Below are positions 24,189-31,398 of a DNA stretch of 39,685 nt, in pieces (positions within the stretch are counted from its first letter, which is position 1; each line of letters opens with the position of its first letter). Position numbers and translations under genes: made by a program. The notes beneath the pieces were generated by a model that worked only from the letters and a program-made list of their open reading frames with translations, was not told the origin of the DNA and made no database searches. The stretch comes from JAVJUS01 sp040220455 (GTDB lineage: Bacteria > Pseudomonadota > Alphaproteobacteria > DSM-16000 > Inquilinaceae), in NCBI GenBank assembly GCA_040220455.1, contig JAVJUS010000099.1:1-39685 (forward strand). Reading direction: 5' to 3'.

Positions 24189-25029
24189 TCAGCGTACGGA
24201 TCTGACTGAGGCGGAGCGGTCGGGCGCGCGTCGCCATCCCGGCGGCGCGTACGCCCCGGTCGAAGAGCCGGGCGCGCGCGGGGCCCAGGATCGTCTCCCG
24301 GAACCCGGCCGACCGGCTTCGGAGCCACAGGTCCGCGGCGTTCTCCCGGCGCTCCCCCTCGACCAGCTGCTCGCCGGGCAGCAGGGCGCCCTCGCCGCGG
24401 CGGGCGCGGGCCAGGGCGGCGTCGTACCAGGGCTCGCCGAAGAACGTGTCGGGCCCGACGGGCATCAGGATCGACCGGCACGACGGATGCAGAGGGGGAC
24501 GCTCGGACGGCTGCCCGGGCAGGAACCAGACCTTGCCGGCGGTCCCCAAGCACATGGCGCTGGTCCGCTCGTCCAGCACCGCGTAGTAGAGCGTGCCCTC
24601 CAGGCCGACGCGCTCGGCGATGCCGGCGTTGGCGTCGGCGGCCAGGCGGGCGTGCTCGGTGCGCGGGGCGCCGCGGGCGCGGCCGATCGCGAACTGCCGG
24701 GCCGCCGCCCCGTCGCGCAGCACCCGCTGTTCGACCTGCCTCGCGGCGCGCACCACGGGTTGCTCGTCGGGGGTCTGGAGCGGCGGGTCGACGTCGAGGG
24801 CGCGGGCGAGGTCGGCGTGGTGCTGGCGTAGGTCCTCGACCAGCGACCAGTAGGCCGAGACCATCGCTGCGGAGGGCTGCTCGCGCCGGAGGGCCCGCTC
24901 GACCGTCGCCCCCGCGTCGACCCGGTCGAGGGCGCGCGCCCAGGCGGCGGCGCCGGCCTCGGCGGCGGTCTCGGCCAGGGCCTCCCCCAGCACGTAGGCC
25001 CGGAAGACGCGCTCCGTCGTGGCGTCCAT
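24160..25029 (-). CDS. MuF-like minor head protein (SPP1 gp7-like)
   Basis: A 289-residue protein. Residues about 120-192 hold the MuF signature: ARLAADANAGIAERVGLEGTLYYAVLDERTSAMCLGTAGKVWF and PPLHPSCRSIL, with C160, H181 and C184 as conserved positions. The N-terminal half is helical. MuF proteins are minor head components that bind portal or DNA. Usually the gene follows portal, but here it precedes TerL. The ATG directly abuts the stop of the previous gene (TAGATG). Confidence 0.8.
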   Translation of the reverse strand: MDATTERVFRAYVLGEALAETAAEAGAAAWARALDRVDAGATVERALRREQPSAAMVSAYWSLVEDLRQHHADLARALDVDPPLQTPDEQPVVRAARQVEQRVLRDGAAARQFAIGRARGAPRTEHARLAADANAGIAERVGLEGTLYYAVLDERTSAMCLGTAGKVWFLPGQPSERPPLHPSCRSILMPVGPDTFFGEPWYDAALARARRGEGALLPGEQLVEGERRENAADLWLRSRSAGFRETILGPARARLFDRGVRAAGMATRARPLRLSQIRTLNADAIRPAA

Positions 25030-25467
25030 CTACTCGGCCGCCTCGGCCTCGGTCCAGGCGCTCACGAGCTTCTTCACGTCGACCTGCGGGGGCTCGCCGG
25101 GCTCGGCGGTCAGGTCGATCGTGTTCGTCGGCACGCTCACCCCGAGCTCGCGCGAGATGGCCCTGATCTGACTGGCCACCATTGCGAGGGACTTGCCCCC
25201 GACGTTGGCGTCGCCGCGCACGATCTGGCCGTTGGCGATGTCCGAGTAGAGCACCAGCCCGGCGAGGCACCGGATCGTGATGAGCTCGGTCTCGGCGACC
25301 GCCCCGTACCCGCCGCGCTGGCGGACGACGGCGTCCTGGACCTCGATGAACCGGCGGGCGCGCTCGGAGCGCGGGTCGATCCCGCTCTCGCGCAGGAAGT
25401 AAGAGGCCCGGTTACCGAGCCGGGTGCCGGTGATGTTCTTGCCGCGGTACTTGACCTGAACGGGCAC
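25030..25467 (-). CDS. Candidate small terminase subunit
   Basis: A 145-residue protein and the first gene of the packaging/capsid operon. Start is a GTG at 25467, without a strong ribosome-binding site. The N-terminal part is basic (VKYRGKNITGTRLGNRASYFLRESGIDPRSERARRF), then comes a helical core with LITIRCLAGLVLYSDIANGQ, and an acidic end. I call it TerS because it leads the operon ahead of MuF and TerL, has the right length, and no other candidate exists in the element. No conserved HTH is obvious, so the call is tentative. Confidence 0.42.
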   Translation of the reverse strand: MPVQVKYRGKNITGTRLGNRASYFLRESGIDPRSERARRFIEVQDAVVRQRGGYGAVAETELITIRCLAGLVLYSDIANGQIVRGDANVGGKSLAMVASQIRAISRELGVSVPTNTIDLTAEPGEPPQVDVKKLVSAWTEAEAAE

Positions 25468-25598
25468 GGGCGGGGCTCGCGAGTTCGTTTCGCTCTCGCA
25501 ATGATGCCGCGCTCTGGGTGCAGGGGGAAAGTGCCGCTATGTACGCCGTTGTCCGCCTGCACACCCTACTGGCTATACTGGGCGCCGCCTCCGGCATT

Positions 25599-26354
25599 TC
25601 AGGACGCCGTACTTGAGACGGGAGAGTTCGGTGGAGCCACAGGGCGTCCGGCGGTGGCCTCGGCTTCCCCAGCCGCGGAGGGGTGTTTCGGATAGAAGTA
25701 AGTCATAGCCTTGGCGAAGCAGGACGTCAGGGCCGTATCGTGATCCATCGCCCGCCGCAGGTCGTTCACGCCGGCGAAGACGTCCCGCGCGAACGGTGGC
25801 AAACTGACGTGAAGCGTCCAGTCCTTCTTGAGTTGGTCTCCCCACGGCGGGAGCGGATGGTGAAGCGGCTTGCTGCGATCCGGCTCGATCGCGACCCACT
25901 TCACCGGAACATCCTCTTCGACCTCAGTGAACTCGAAGCCAAGGTGCAGCACCTCGCCGCTATCGCCCGGTTTCCTAACCTCGGTAGGTATGTAGGGGTG
26001 CCCCGAATGGGCGATCTTGTGACGGTAAGCTTTGTAGATGTAGTAGAGAGCCCCGTCAGGGTAGCGGGTTTCGAAGCACGGTACGAACCGGCGACCGAAG
26101 TCCGCCATGTCCCGCGTGCGTACGCGGTCCACTTCCCCGAGCTTGCCCGTCATCATGCCGGCGGCGAGTTCCCAGTGCGCGACGATGGTCACAAGCGCGG
26201 GCATGTAGGCGTGCTTGCCGGTGAGCGGGTCGTCGCGCAGACAGATGCGGACGTCGCGGCAGAACCGGTTGAAGTAGTGGTCCACGAAGAACAGGGCGAA
26301 CTGGCGGATCTCCTCGAACGATCCGAAGCCGTGGAGTTCGTGTTCATCAGGCAT
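25599..26354 (-). CDS. Hypothetical cargo protein with HEPN-like RX4H motif
   Basis: A 251-residue soluble protein upstream of the capsid operon and on the same strand. The residues R111-HKIA-H116 in IYKAYRHKIAHSG form an Rx4H motif inside an apparent helix, which is the catalytic signature of HEPN ribonucleases, common in anti-phage toxins. Other parts (HELHGFGSFEEIRQFALFFVDHYFNRF, PALVTIVAHWELAAG) are helical and consistent with an all-alpha HEPN fold. Composition looks less GC-rich than the flanking capsid genes, which suggests recently acquired cargo. I do not recognise the family name. Its promoter region carries operator-like TGCAA repeats. Confidence 0.5.
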   Translation of the reverse strand: MPDEHELHGFGSFEEIRQFALFFVDHYFNRFCRDVRICLRDDPLTGKHAYMPALVTIVAHWELAAGMMTGKLGEVDRVRTRDMADFGRRFVPCFETRYPDGALYYIYKAYRHKIAHSGHPYIPTEVRKPGDSGEVLHLGFEFTEVEEDVPVKWVAIEPDRSKPLHHPLPPWGDQLKKDWTLHVSLPPFARDVFAGVNDLRRAMDHDTALTSCFAKAMTYFYPKHPSAAGEAEATAGRPVAPPNSPVSSTAS

Positions 26355-26951
26355 TCCCGGGTACCTCGCGTCGTGATTCCGGAGAGATCAGTCAATACCG
26401 CGCTCGAAGCTCGGTATGGTTTCACTGTGCGACCCAATGTGGTGCAACCAATTGCACGAAATTTGGTGCGATTTCGACCGACTTTCGGCGCGAATCCTGA
26501 GGTGTCACGAGGCGGGGTCGCCGCCGGAGGTCAGCGAGATGCCGGATTGAGACTCCGCGCCCAAATTTTCAGGCTAGGGGCCCCTCCCTCCCCGCGGCGA
26601 CCCTCGGACCCTGTTGACTTCCGGGGGGAACGCGCGACGCCGGCGCGACGCCCACGGATAGGCACGGCCCGAAGGCCGCGCGTTCCGCGGGTCTCAGGGT
26701 GTCGGGCGATTGATCGGGGGTCAGTCGGTCGAGGCGGAAGGGGCCCTCTGGGCGCGCTGGGGTTCCCTACCTGTGACTAGGATCGTCAACGCGGGTTGGT
26801 GAAGCCGCGGAGCGTCGGGGTGGGCTCGTCTGCCGCGGTACGCCTGGGTTCGGAGGCGAGGGGCCTGGGGGCGCGGCGGACGTGGACGGCTCCGCGCGGC
26901 CGCGGTGTCCGCCGAGGTGACGCGGAGTGTCGGAGTAGGTCCGGATCGGCC
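26355..26951. promoter_or_regulatory. 597-bp non-coding region with operator-like repeats
   Basis: No convincing gene is present. GTGCAAccaaTTGCAC (26442-26457) is a perfect inverted repeat, with two more TGTGCGA/GGTGCGA-like copies at 26426-26432 and 26465-26471, about 70-115 bp upstream of the gene starting at 26354, so an operator is likely. Further on, GCGCGACGCC occurs at 26632-26641 and 26643-26652. This is the reverse complement of the 11-bp-phased doublets at the two ends of the element. The remaining bases show nothing I can assign. Confidence 0.45.
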
Positions 26952-27215
26952 CTATTCGCCGCCGTCGGGCGGGTCGGACGACGGCTTCCCTCGGCTCTCC
27001 GCGCGCCCGCGCGTCAGGGCGTCCAGGGCGTCGTCCACGTCTCTCGCGCCGCCGTCGACGATCGCTCGGTCGGCCTGCTCGTCGTCGAGCACGGGGTCGG
27101 GCTCCGCGCGCTTTGTCTCGTCGACGGGCGGGTAGCGGAGCCTCCCGCTCTCCCGGGCGATCCGGTCGTGGTTGCCCCGGTGTCGGCGGACGGGGCCGCG
27201 TCGCGCGTCGCTCAC
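26952..27215 (-). CDS. Small hypothetical protein coupled to two-HTH regulator
   Basis: An 87-residue, highly charged and low-complexity protein with SDARRGPVRRHRGNHDRIARESGRL at its start. The start GTG at 27215 overlaps the TGA of the upstream two-HTH gene (GTGA), the main argument that it is real. It contains no recognisable domain. It could be a small partner of the regulator. Confidence 0.42.
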   Translation of the reverse strand: MSDARRGPVRRHRGNHDRIARESGRLRYPPVDETKRAEPDPVLDDEQADRAIVDGGARDVDDALDALTRGRAESRGKPSSDPPDGGE

Positions 27216-27802
27216 GGTCTCGCCTCCCGGCGCACTCGCTCCGCCCGCTCGGCGCTCCTGACCCGGCGCTTGCGGTCGGCCTCGGCGTACCGCTTGACCT
27301 CGGCGAAGCCCGGGTCGACGTGATAGTGCACGCAGGCTTGGGATCGGTTCGACAGGCGCGCGATCTCCCGCAGGCTGTAGCCCTGGGCCCTGAGGACCCG
27401 CATGTCCGCGCGCTCGGCGTCGGTCACCGGCCTCCCCCTCGGGACCCTCTCCGCGGGCTTCCTAGGCGCCGGTGCCGGACGGGCCCTCGACGTCGGCGGG
27501 CTAGCCGGGGCGCCGTCCAGGGCGTCGAGCAGGGCGTAGCCGCTGAGTCCCGTCGTGGTGTCGACGATCTCGGTTCGCGGGGCGTCGTCGGCCCGGCTCG
27601 CCCTCGCGGTCCTCGATCGCTCGCGGTCCACGCTGCGCTTGCGCGCGGCGTAGCGGTCGTCCAGGTGGTACTTCACCACGCTCTCGTCGCGGGCCAGTCG
27701 GGCGGCGATCGCCCTCACGGACCAGCCGTCGGCGCGGAGGTCGCGCATCAGGTCGGCCTCCCTCGGCCGTACGCGGCGGCGGGCCGGTGGCTTGCTCGGC
27801 AT
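27212..27802 (-). CDS. Regulator-like protein with two tandem helix-turn-helix repeats
   Basis: A 196-residue basic protein with a duplicated unit. Unit 1, residues 15-62, contains DLMRDLRADGWSVRAIAARLARDESVVKYHLDDRYAARKRSVDRER. Unit 2, residues 129-176, contains ADMRVLRAQGYSLREIARLSNRSQACVHYHVDPGFAEVKRYAEADR. Both share R-x-L-R-A-x-G-[WY]-S-[VL]-R-x-I-A-x-L and V-x-Y-H-[LV]-D, so they are homeodomain/resolvase-type HTH modules, joined by a Pro/Ala-rich linker. It probably binds DNA as part of the element's control circuit. Start at 27802 is an ATG; the promoter lies in the AT-rich region beyond. Confidence 0.7.
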   Translation of the reverse strand: MPSKPPARRRVRPREADLMRDLRADGWSVRAIAARLARDESVVKYHLDDRYAARKRSVDRERSRTARASRADDAPRTEIVDTTTGLSGYALLDALDGAPASPPTSRARPAPAPRKPAERVPRGRPVTDAERADMRVLRAQGYSLREIARLSNRSQACVHYHVDPGFAEVKRYAEADRKRRVRSAERAERVRREARP

Positions 27803-28116
27803 CGTCGTGCTCCTTCTTACGTGTCCTCTCTTCGCAGGGGGATAGGTTCGGTTCCCTACTGTTCCTCCCCTCCTCCCTTCGAGATCTACCTCCGGCTCTC
27901 GGCGGTACGCGGGCCGTCGGCGCTAGCCGTCGGTTCGCGCGCTTCTTCTACTAACGTTAGTTAGTAATAGAAGCTGATATTCCCTCGATCTGCTTTCCTC
28001 GAAATACTTCCCTCTATTATGGACTGCCGCCGACGGCGGAGGTCCGGGGGTACCGCTAACAGCGGAGGTCCTGGGGTGCCGATTTACGGTGCCGAGGCGA
28101 CGGTCCGGCGCGCCGC
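27803..28116. promoter_or_regulatory. AT-rich region with palindrome and 26-bp direct repeats
   Basis: This 314-bp region is upstream of the two-HTH gene. ACTAACGTTAGT (27950-27961) is a perfect palindrome, within a longer imperfect symmetry from CTTCTA (27945) to TAGAAG (27973). Bases 27940-28020 are the least GC-rich part of the element. Right after it, GCGGAGGTCC is repeated at 28036-28045 and 28062-28071, inside a 26-bp unit that also shares GGGGT-x-CC. Such paired repeats next to an AT-rich patch could be operator sites or iterons of an origin. No gene is seen. Confidence 0.45.
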
Positions 28117-28731
28117 TCACTTGAACCGCCCCCGGCCGTCTCGGGCCTGCTTCTCGTGGCCGAATACCCTGACCGTCCCCGACCGGGCGTCGAGCGTCAT
28201 GCGGTGTTGTTGGAGAGCGTCGAGCGACACCTCGGCGGGTCCGCCGACGATCGTCGCGCACCACCTGTTCGGGCCGCCGGGCCACATCGGGCGCATCTTG
28301 AAGGCGATCGGCGACCGGCGGTTCAGGTACCGATACGCGCGGCGGAAGGACGGGACGTCGATCATCCCGGCGCACTCCATCCAGTGGGCGCGGTGATGCG
28401 CCACCGAGCGCCGCGTCACGCCGGGCGGGTCGAAGCTCCAGTGCAGGTCTACGAGCTTGTCGGCGTTCAGGCGCCAGACGACGGCCTCCATCAGCGGCAC
28501 CGCCATGTAGTAGTCCGTCGAGCGCTCGTCGGGTCCCGGGAGGCCGAGGTACTCCAGCATGTGCCGGGCCAGAGGCGACCGGGTTTTAAGGGCCAGGAGC
28601 GAGTCTGGGCTCCATCTCGCGGCCGCCTCGGCGGACACCTTGCCGGCGGCGGCCTCCTCGGCCTCGTTCATTGCATCGTAGAGCGCGGCCTTGGCCGCGG
28701 ACTCGTCGGGCGGTATCTTCGACTTCGCCAT
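28117..28731 (-). CDS. Hypothetical protein, element regulatory/replication region
   Basis: A 204-residue protein with a GGGAGG site ahead of the ATG at 28731. It begins with an acidic helix (DESAAKAALYDAMNEAEEAAAGKVS) and has a mixed core with ARHMLEYLGLPGPDERSTDYYMAVPLMEAVVWRLNADKLVDLHW. Near residue 120-165 a run of basic and aromatic residues (SFRRAYRYLNRRSPIAFKMRPMWPGG) suggests nucleic acid contact. I do not recognise the family. It is followed by the AT-rich, iteron-like region, so a replication or regulatory role is possible but unproven. Confidence 0.55.
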   Translation of the reverse strand: MAKSKIPPDESAAKAALYDAMNEAEEAAAGKVSAEAAARWSPDSLLALKTRSPLARHMLEYLGLPGPDERSTDYYMAVPLMEAVVWRLNADKLVDLHWSFDPPGVTRRSVAHHRAHWMECAGMIDVPSFRRAYRYLNRRSPIAFKMRPMWPGGPNRWCATIVGGPAEVSLDALQQHRMTLDARSGTVRVFGHEKQARDGRGRFK

Positions 28732-28841
28732 GGGGGACCTCCCATGTAACCGGCGCGGGTCTGCTCCGCCCGCGCTGGTGGCGATGATCTAGGCGATGAA
28801 GACGGCGCCCCCGGGCCACGCGCTCGGGGGCGTTTCGTTGC

Positions 28842-29186
28842 TCAGCGCCAGTTCTGAGGGTCGCCGTACAACCTTCGGTGAAACAGCCGGGCGACGTCGA
28901 CGAGGCGCACGGCCACGGTCCGGCCGTGCGCGCGCTTCGGCAGGCCGTGGGCGTCGAACTGGCGGCTCAAGGTCCGGATGTTGGGGGAACCTCCGGCCCA
29001 GGCGACCACGTCGTTGAGCAGGGCCCAGCCGCTCGCGCGCGGGGTCTGCGGGATGGCGGCGATTGACCGGCGAAACTGGTCCAGGTCCTCGCGGACGACG
29101 GCCGGCAGGCGGTCGAGGGGCGCGGGCGTCCAGTCGAGGACTCGCGCGTCGAGCTCGTGGACGTCGTGAACGATCGTGTCGGGCAT
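28842..29186 (-). CDS. Small DNA-binding-like hypothetical protein
   Basis: A 114-residue protein with start ATG at 29186; the frame is open upstream, but conserved-looking sequence begins here. SGWALLNDVVAWAGGSPNIRTLSRQFDAHGLPKRAHGRTVAVRLVDVARLFHRRLYG (52-108) resembles a MerR/excisionase-type wing-helix followed by a basic strand. It could be an excisionase (Xis) or repressor for the element. It is divergent from the four-HTH gene, with an 18-bp inverted repeat between them. Confidence 0.5.
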   Translation of the reverse strand: MPDTIVHDVHELDARVLDWTPAPLDRLPAVVREDLDQFRRSIAAIPQTPRASGWALLNDVVAWAGGSPNIRTLSRQFDAHGLPKRAHGRTVAVRLVDVARLFHRRLYGDPQNWR

Positions 29187-29312
29187 GCGCGCACTCTCCA
29201 GGGATTGACGGTCCAGCGCGTCCCTTCCCTGGGTGGCGCGTGACGATATTGGACGTGTGCGGCCGCGGAAGTCAACGAGAACTTGGCGACGTACCCCGTC
29301 GGCCGCCTCGAA

Positions 29313-29399
29313 TAGTTGACAAACCGGGTCTATCGAGGGTGTCGATGTCACGATTACCCGCGACGTCGAGGAGAGGGCCGTGACCCGGTTTGTCAACTA
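29313..29399. promoter_or_regulatory. 18-bp perfect inverted repeat in divergent regulatory region
   Basis: TAGTTGACAAACCGGGTC at 29313-29330 recurs as its exact reverse complement at 29382-29399. The copies are 51 bases apart. Each contains TTGACA, a consensus -35, pointing inward. They lie between two divergently transcribed DNA-binding-protein genes, so they most likely are paired operators/promoters for an early switch. No -10 elements are convincing. Confidence 0.65.
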
Positions 29400-29456
29400 C
29401 TTTGGCAGGTGCAAGTGCTTGCTACAACGGCGTTTTCGGGACATTCTCGACTCTCG

Positions 29457-30110
29457 ATGGACACCCGAGACCTCGCCCTGAGATGCGCCGAGCTCTACGA
29501 GTCCGGCATGACCCTCGCCCGGGTCGCCGACGCGCTCGGCCTGCGGCACGCCGCCCGAGTCGGCGAGCTCCTGGAGTCGATCGGCGTGCCGCGGCGTCGG
29601 GGGAAGGCGCCGCCCAGGTACCCGACGCATCCGAGTGCCTACGATCCTCGGGATCAGGTCGCGGCGGAGGTGGTCGAGCTCTACACGCTCTCGTACCCGT
29701 TCCGCCTGATCGGCGAGCGGGTCGGGCTAAGCGAGCCGACCGTCCTTCGGATCATCCGGGCGTCGCGCCGGCACCTCCCCGAGGCCGAGGTCGAGCCGGC
29801 CCGACGAGCGGTCGAGATGTTCGACGGCGGCCTGACCGCGCGGGAGGTGGCCCGCGCGCTGGGGGTCCATCGGGGTCGGGTGGACGCGTGGCTGGCGCGC
29901 GAAGGCAGGGCGCTGGCGCTGCGCGGTCCGCGCGACGACCGCCTGGAGCCCGCCACCGACCTGGAGCGCGCCGTGGTCGAGCGCCGGCGGGCCGGGATGG
30001 CATGCAAGGCGATCGCGGCGGAGCTGGGCCGGACGCCCCGGTCGGTCAGCGACACGCTGTGGCGGTGCAGGAGGCGCGCCGACCAGCGGGCTCGATTATC
30101 GAACGCTTAA
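29457..30110 (+). CDS. Protein with four tandem helix-turn-helix repeats
   Basis: A 217-residue basic protein made almost entirely of four HTH units. Unit 1 is LALRCAELYESGMTLARVADALGL (6-29), unit 2 VAAEVVELYTLSYPFRLIGERVGLSEPTV (68-96), unit 3 ARRAVEMFDGGLTAREVARALGVHRGRV (115-142), and unit 4 LERAVVERRRAGMACKAIAAELGRTPRSV (169-197). The ATG at 29457 is the first after the inverted-repeat region. The earlier open frame has no ribosome-binding site. It is probably a DNA-binding regulator of the element. Four tandem units could allow binding of an extended direct-repeat site. Confidence 0.7.
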   Translation: MDTRDLALRCAELYESGMTLARVADALGLRHAARVGELLESIGVPRRRGKAPPRYPTHPSAYDPRDQVAAEVVELYTLSYPFRLIGERVGLSEPTVLRIIRASRRHLPEAEVEPARRAVEMFDGGLTAREVARALGVHRGRVDAWLAREGRALALRGPRDDRLEPATDLERAVVERRRAGMACKAIAAELGRTPRSVSDTLWRCRRRADQRARLSNA

Positions 30111-30156
30111 GGTGAGCATCCTAGCATGGTCGCCCCCAGACGACGTGGAGGGCGCC

Positions 30157-30666
30157 ATGCGGTTCCTCGTATTCGCCGGCTTCATCGTGGTCGGTCTCGC
30201 CGTCATAGGCGGCGGGGACGACGACCAGGTCGCCGATCGGCCGGCCGCGACCTCTGCCTCGGTGGCGAGCCCGTCGGAGCAAGAGTCGGATGTCACCGGA
30301 GTCGGAGGGCTCGCCGACGAGACAGCTCCGGGTCTCCGGGTCGCCGGCGCACCCGTCGGCTTCGAGTACCTGCCCAGGCCGGACCGACGCCCGGAGCCAG
30401 ACCTGGTGGCGAAGGTCCGGGCGGCGCTCGTGCGACTGGAGCGGAGCAGCTGGCGCGCGGGCCCCGTCTCGGAGCGCGTCGACATGCCCTGGAGCAAGTG
30501 CGTCGCCCTCGATCGCTTCCTCGACCGAGTGCTCGGGACAGGTCTGATAATCGTCCGCACCGACATCATGCGCATGGAGCGCTACGCGTTCAGCGACGAG
30601 GCCACCCTGCTGATGACGTGCTCGCGGCCGGACGTGGCGGCGGTCCTCACATTATCTCCAACTTGA
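30157..30666 (+). CDS. Small membrane-anchored or exported hypothetical protein
   Basis: A 169-residue protein. The ATG at 30157 follows a GGAG site and gives an N-terminal hydrophobic segment MRFLVFAGFIVVGLAVIGG, followed by an acidic and Ser/Ala-rich linker, then a globular part with VAKVRAALVRLERSSWRAGPVSERVDMPWSKCVALDRFLDR. A single transmembrane anchor or uncleaved signal is likely, so the globular part is periplasmic. It has two cysteines. The family is unknown. It is downstream of the four-HTH gene by 46 bases and may share its transcript. Confidence 0.55.
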   Translation: MRFLVFAGFIVVGLAVIGGGDDDQVADRPAATSASVASPSEQESDVTGVGGLADETAPGLRVAGAPVGFEYLPRPDRRPEPDLVAKVRAALVRLERSSWRAGPVSERVDMPWSKCVALDRFLDRVLGTGLIIVRTDIMRMERYAFSDEATLLMTCSRPDVAAVLTLSPT

Positions 30667-30694
30667 TGGGCGCGCACGGCCTAGACGCCGGATG

Positions 30695-31102
30695 TCAGAA
30701 CTCGCGGCCGTCGAGCTTGGCCACCACGACTTCGAAGAGGTCGGACCGGCTGGCGTCGAGCCGTGCCGGGTCGCCGCAGAAGTCGAAGTTGGGCTTCAGC
30801 ATCGCGAACGCCGTCCCGAAGGCGCCGTCCTCGACGAGCATCACGAGATACTCGCCCGCGTGATCGCCGGCCACCTGGAACGAGGCGTCGATCTTCGGGT
30901 CGACGAACGCGGCGCTGGGATTGCGAGCCATCGCGTACTCGTCGGCCGTGCGCACGGCGTTGTTCTCGATCCACTGCCAGTACTCGTACTGGTCGGCAGC
31001 TTGCCCCTCCGGACACTGCCGGTCGAACACGTCGTCGGCCATAGCTGCCTGCGCCCCGCAGGCGGTCACGACGGCCATCAAGATGGCCAGAGATCGAAGC
31101 AT
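30695..31102 (-). CDS. Small secreted hypothetical protein
   Basis: A 135-residue protein with a clear Sec signal peptide, MLRSLAILMAVVTACGAQAAMA, cut probably after AMA; the ACG sequence could also be read as a weak lipobox. The mature part has two cysteines (C in RQCPEG and FDFCGD) that could form a disulphide. Aromatic/acidic patches such as QYEYWQWIENNAV suggest a compact periplasmic domain. The family is not recognised. It lies opposite in direction to the integrase and next to another exported protein. Confidence 0.6.
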   Translation of the reverse strand: MLRSLAILMAVVTACGAQAAMADDVFDRQCPEGQAADQYEYWQWIENNAVRTADEYAMARNPSAAFVDPKIDASFQVAGDHAGEYLVMLVEDGAFGTAFAMLKPNFDFCGDPARLDASRSDLFEVVVAKLDGREF

Positions 31103-31398
31103 CCCACCCTCCGTTCAGATGGACACGGAAGGGTAGTGCCGCACAGGTAAACGACGGACTAAGAAATGGCCCGGTCCCCGCGATCGAAGACCGGCCCCGG
31201 GCCCGTCAAGCACGGTGCTCTCGTCCATGTCGGCTGGCGGCGAAATCACCCGACCGGGCGGCGATGGTCGAGTCCAGCGCGAGTCAGATGGGATATCTCG
31301 ATTCCGAACGGGGTACTCCGACAGAGATCGAGGTTGACTGTCGTTCCGCGACGCCGGCTAGATGCGCCGGTGTCCACCGACGTCGGGAGATCGCCGCC

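Noticed and set aside
26796..27323. Plus-strand open frame opposite the small HTH-coupled gene
   Set aside because: Low-complexity Arg/Gly/Val composition and overlap with a better supported minus-strand gene.
26761..27859. GGTTCCCTAC shared by 26761-26770 and 27850-27859
   Set aside because: A 10-base match seen only twice, with no symmetry or shared position relative to starts; too weak to call.
29316..29456. Upstream extension of the four-HTH gene from a TTG
   Set aside because: It runs through the 18-bp inverted repeat and encodes a Cys/Arg-rich stretch with no ribosome-binding site; the ATG at 29457 is a better start.
31168..31204. GC-rich imperfect hairpin between the secreted-protein gene and the integrase
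   Set aside because: Imperfect pairing in GC-rich DNA with no T-run; could easily be chance.
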